Shown piece by piece: positions 5,479 through 6,495 of a stretch of 6,495 nucleotides of DNA. How positions within the stretch are numbered: position 1 is the stretch's first letter; each line of letters opens with the position of its first letter. The stretch spans positions 1-6,495 of the forward strand of contig JALWJV010000086.1 of NCBI GenBank assembly GCA_026996955.1, given 5' to 3'. Source of the DNA: Deltaproteobacteria bacterium. GTDB taxonomy: Bacteria; Desulfobacterota; Dissulfuribacteria; Dissulfuribacterales; QOAL01. The notes under the pieces are model-generated. The model was not told the DNA's origin, searched no databases, and worked only from the letters and a program-made list of their open reading frames with translations. The translations under genes were made by a program, and so were the position numbers.

Positions 5479-6495
5479 ACCCCTTCTGCAGATATAAAAC
5501 ACTCTAAAACAGTACCAGGCTTAGGTATTTTTTCCAGCTCTCTAATCTCCCTGGGAGAAAATGAAGCCCTGACCACGTTGTCTCCTGGCAATACCAGCTC
5601 CATTGAGATAACTGTTCCGGTTGCATCAATGGACCTTATGGTGGCAGGTCCCTGCCATAAAATTTTGTCTGACGGAATGCGGGCTTGACCATTAAGGCCA
5701 ACTGCCCAGTTTGGAACTGTAAGCAGTATGTGCCTACACGTGCCGCAAGGGGAAGGTTCAAAAAAATCTGCACTGACACTGCCCATTCCAGGGATATGAA
5801 TCATTCCTTTATCGTCAGCCTCTGCCCTGATAAACCCGGCAATTCCCACAAGCTCTGCAACAAGCCTGTTATTGGGGCGCGCGAGCACATCGTCAGGTGT
5901 CCCCTGCTGCAATACACTTCCGTTTCCCATAACTGAAATAGTATCTGCCAGCATAAATGCCTCGGAAAGGTCATGGGTTATGTGAAGTATTGTCAGGCCC
6001 AGGCTCTGATGAATCCGTTTCAGCTCACACTTAAGCCTCTCCCTTGTAAGCCGGTCAAGTGCGCTTAACGGCTCATCCAGCAGAAGCACGCGGGGACACA
6101 AAACCAGGGCACGGGCAAGGGCGGTTCGCTGTTTCTCCCCTCCGGAAAGGTAGCGCGGAGCGCGGGAAAGCACTGTGGTCAGCCCCATGAATTCCGCCAT
6201 CTCCTCCACTCTGGCTTGAATCTCACGGGCATCCCTTCCCTGCATCCTGAGGCCAAAGGCAATATTATCCCGTACACTCATGTGTGGAAACAGGGCATAG
6301 TCCTGATAAACTATGCCAAACTTCCTCTCTTCCGGGGCCAGCCTGGTAATATCCCGCCCCTCCACCATAACGGCGCCAGCATCGGGTTTCCTGATTCCGG
6401 CCACGATTTCAAGCAGGACTGTCTTTCCTGTCCCGGTGGGCCCGAGAACGACCCTGTACTCACCGCTCTGCACATGCATGTCAACAGGGCCAAGG
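5448..6495 (-). CDS. ABC transporter ATP-binding protein, molybdate/tungstate type (N-terminus beyond right edge)
   Basis: The frame is open through the right edge: the five codons before the ATG at 6479 read LGPVD and fit the family strand that precedes Walker A, so that ATG is internal. Counting from 6479, Walker A is GPTGTGKT at 13-20, the Q-loop glutamine is Q59 (YQDYALFPH), the signature is LSGGEKQ at 111-117, Walker B is VLLLDE at 131-136, the D-loop is SALD at 139-142 and the switch histidine is H169. All ATPase elements are intact. Residues about 265-340 resemble the TOBE/Mop-like regulatory end of ModC/WtpC proteins (ending FISAEGVHWV). It would energise uptake of an oxyanion, most likely tungstate or molybdate, at the cytoplasmic membrane; sulfate or another substrate is not excluded. 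Permease and binding-protein genes would be expected to the right. Its 3' end overlaps the convergent gene by 31 bp. Confidence 0.88.
   Translation of the reverse strand, partial: LGPVDMHVQSGEYRVVLGPTGTGKTVLLEIVAGIRKPDAGAVMVEGRDITRLAPEERKFGIVYQDYALFPHMSVRDNIAFGLRMQGRDAREIQARVEEMAEFMGLTTVLSRAPRYLSGGEKQRTALARALVLCPRVLLLDEPLSALDRLTRERLKCELKRIHQSLGLTILHITHDLSEAFMLADTISVMGNGSVLQQGTPDDVLARPNNRLVAELVGIAGFIRAEADDKGMIHIPGMGSVSADFFEPSPCGTCRHILLTVPNWAVGLNGQARIPSDKILWQGPATIRSIDATGTVISMELVLPGDNVVRASFSPREIRELEKIPKPGTVLECFISAEGVHWVPESAPS
5511..5533 (+). terminator. Weak candidate terminator downstream of the cyclotransferase-like gene
   Basis: A short hairpin (AGTACC at 5511-5516 with GGTATT at 5524-5529, including one G-U pair, 7-nt loop) runs into a T-tract (5528-5533). 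It lies 33 bp beyond the stop at 5478, within the oppositely oriented ABC ATPase gene. The stem is short and part of the T-tract is used in pairing, so this is uncertain. Confidence 0.3.

Noticed and set aside
6477..6479. ATG at 6479 as the start of the ABC ATPase
   Set aside because: The frame continues upstream to the edge with family-like residues (LGPVD), and a start here would lack the first strand of the ATPase domain.

Overview
The window looks bacterial and probably comes from an anaerobe. Two genes have strong Shine-Dalgarno sites, and there is a sigma70-like promoter and a Rho-independent terminator. A tungsten-type aldehyde:ferredoxin oxidoreductase (AOR) and a molybdate/tungstate-type ABC ATPase suggest anaerobic metabolism. 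A sulfate-reducing or related Desulfobacterota, or an anaerobic Firmicute, would fit. This is inferred from gene content only; there is no rRNA or other marker to fix the taxon. I see no tRNA, rRNA, CRISPR array or insertion sequence.

Left part (1-2831): two paralogous ATPases of the ATP_13/DUF4143 type lie head to head across a 140-bp control region. The left one (1-548, minus) is cut by the window edge. The right one (689-1888, plus) is complete and is followed after 28 bp by a bile acid:sodium symporter family (BASS) transporter (1917-2831, plus), possibly as one transcript. The control region holds three copies of CATTTTRCA at near-helical spacing, an 8-bp dyad and a second pair of inverted 8-mers.

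Middle part (2832-5025): a complete AOR (2844-4787, minus) converges on the transporter with only 12 bp between stop codons. A hairpin whose arms contain both stop codons, followed on the minus strand by seven T, is a good intrinsic terminator for AOR. Its T-tract lies inside the 3' end of the transporter gene. Upstream of AOR, a -10 box sits in one arm of a perfect 8-bp dyad (TGCTATAT-N14-ATATAGCA) that recalls operators of molybdate/tungstate regulators, and short ATCTATTC direct repeats lie nearby.

Right part (5026-6495): a gamma-glutamylcyclotransferase/AIG2-like small protein with a TTG start (5026-5478, plus) overlaps by 31 bp, tail to tail, the end of the ABC ATPase gene (5448-6495, minus), whose N-terminus lies beyond the right edge.

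The clearest functional theme is tungsten/molybdenum: the ABC ATPase would power oxyanion uptake and AOR would use the metal in its pterin cofactor. The ATPase pair, the BASS transporter and the cyclotransferase-like protein have no demonstrable link to that theme.
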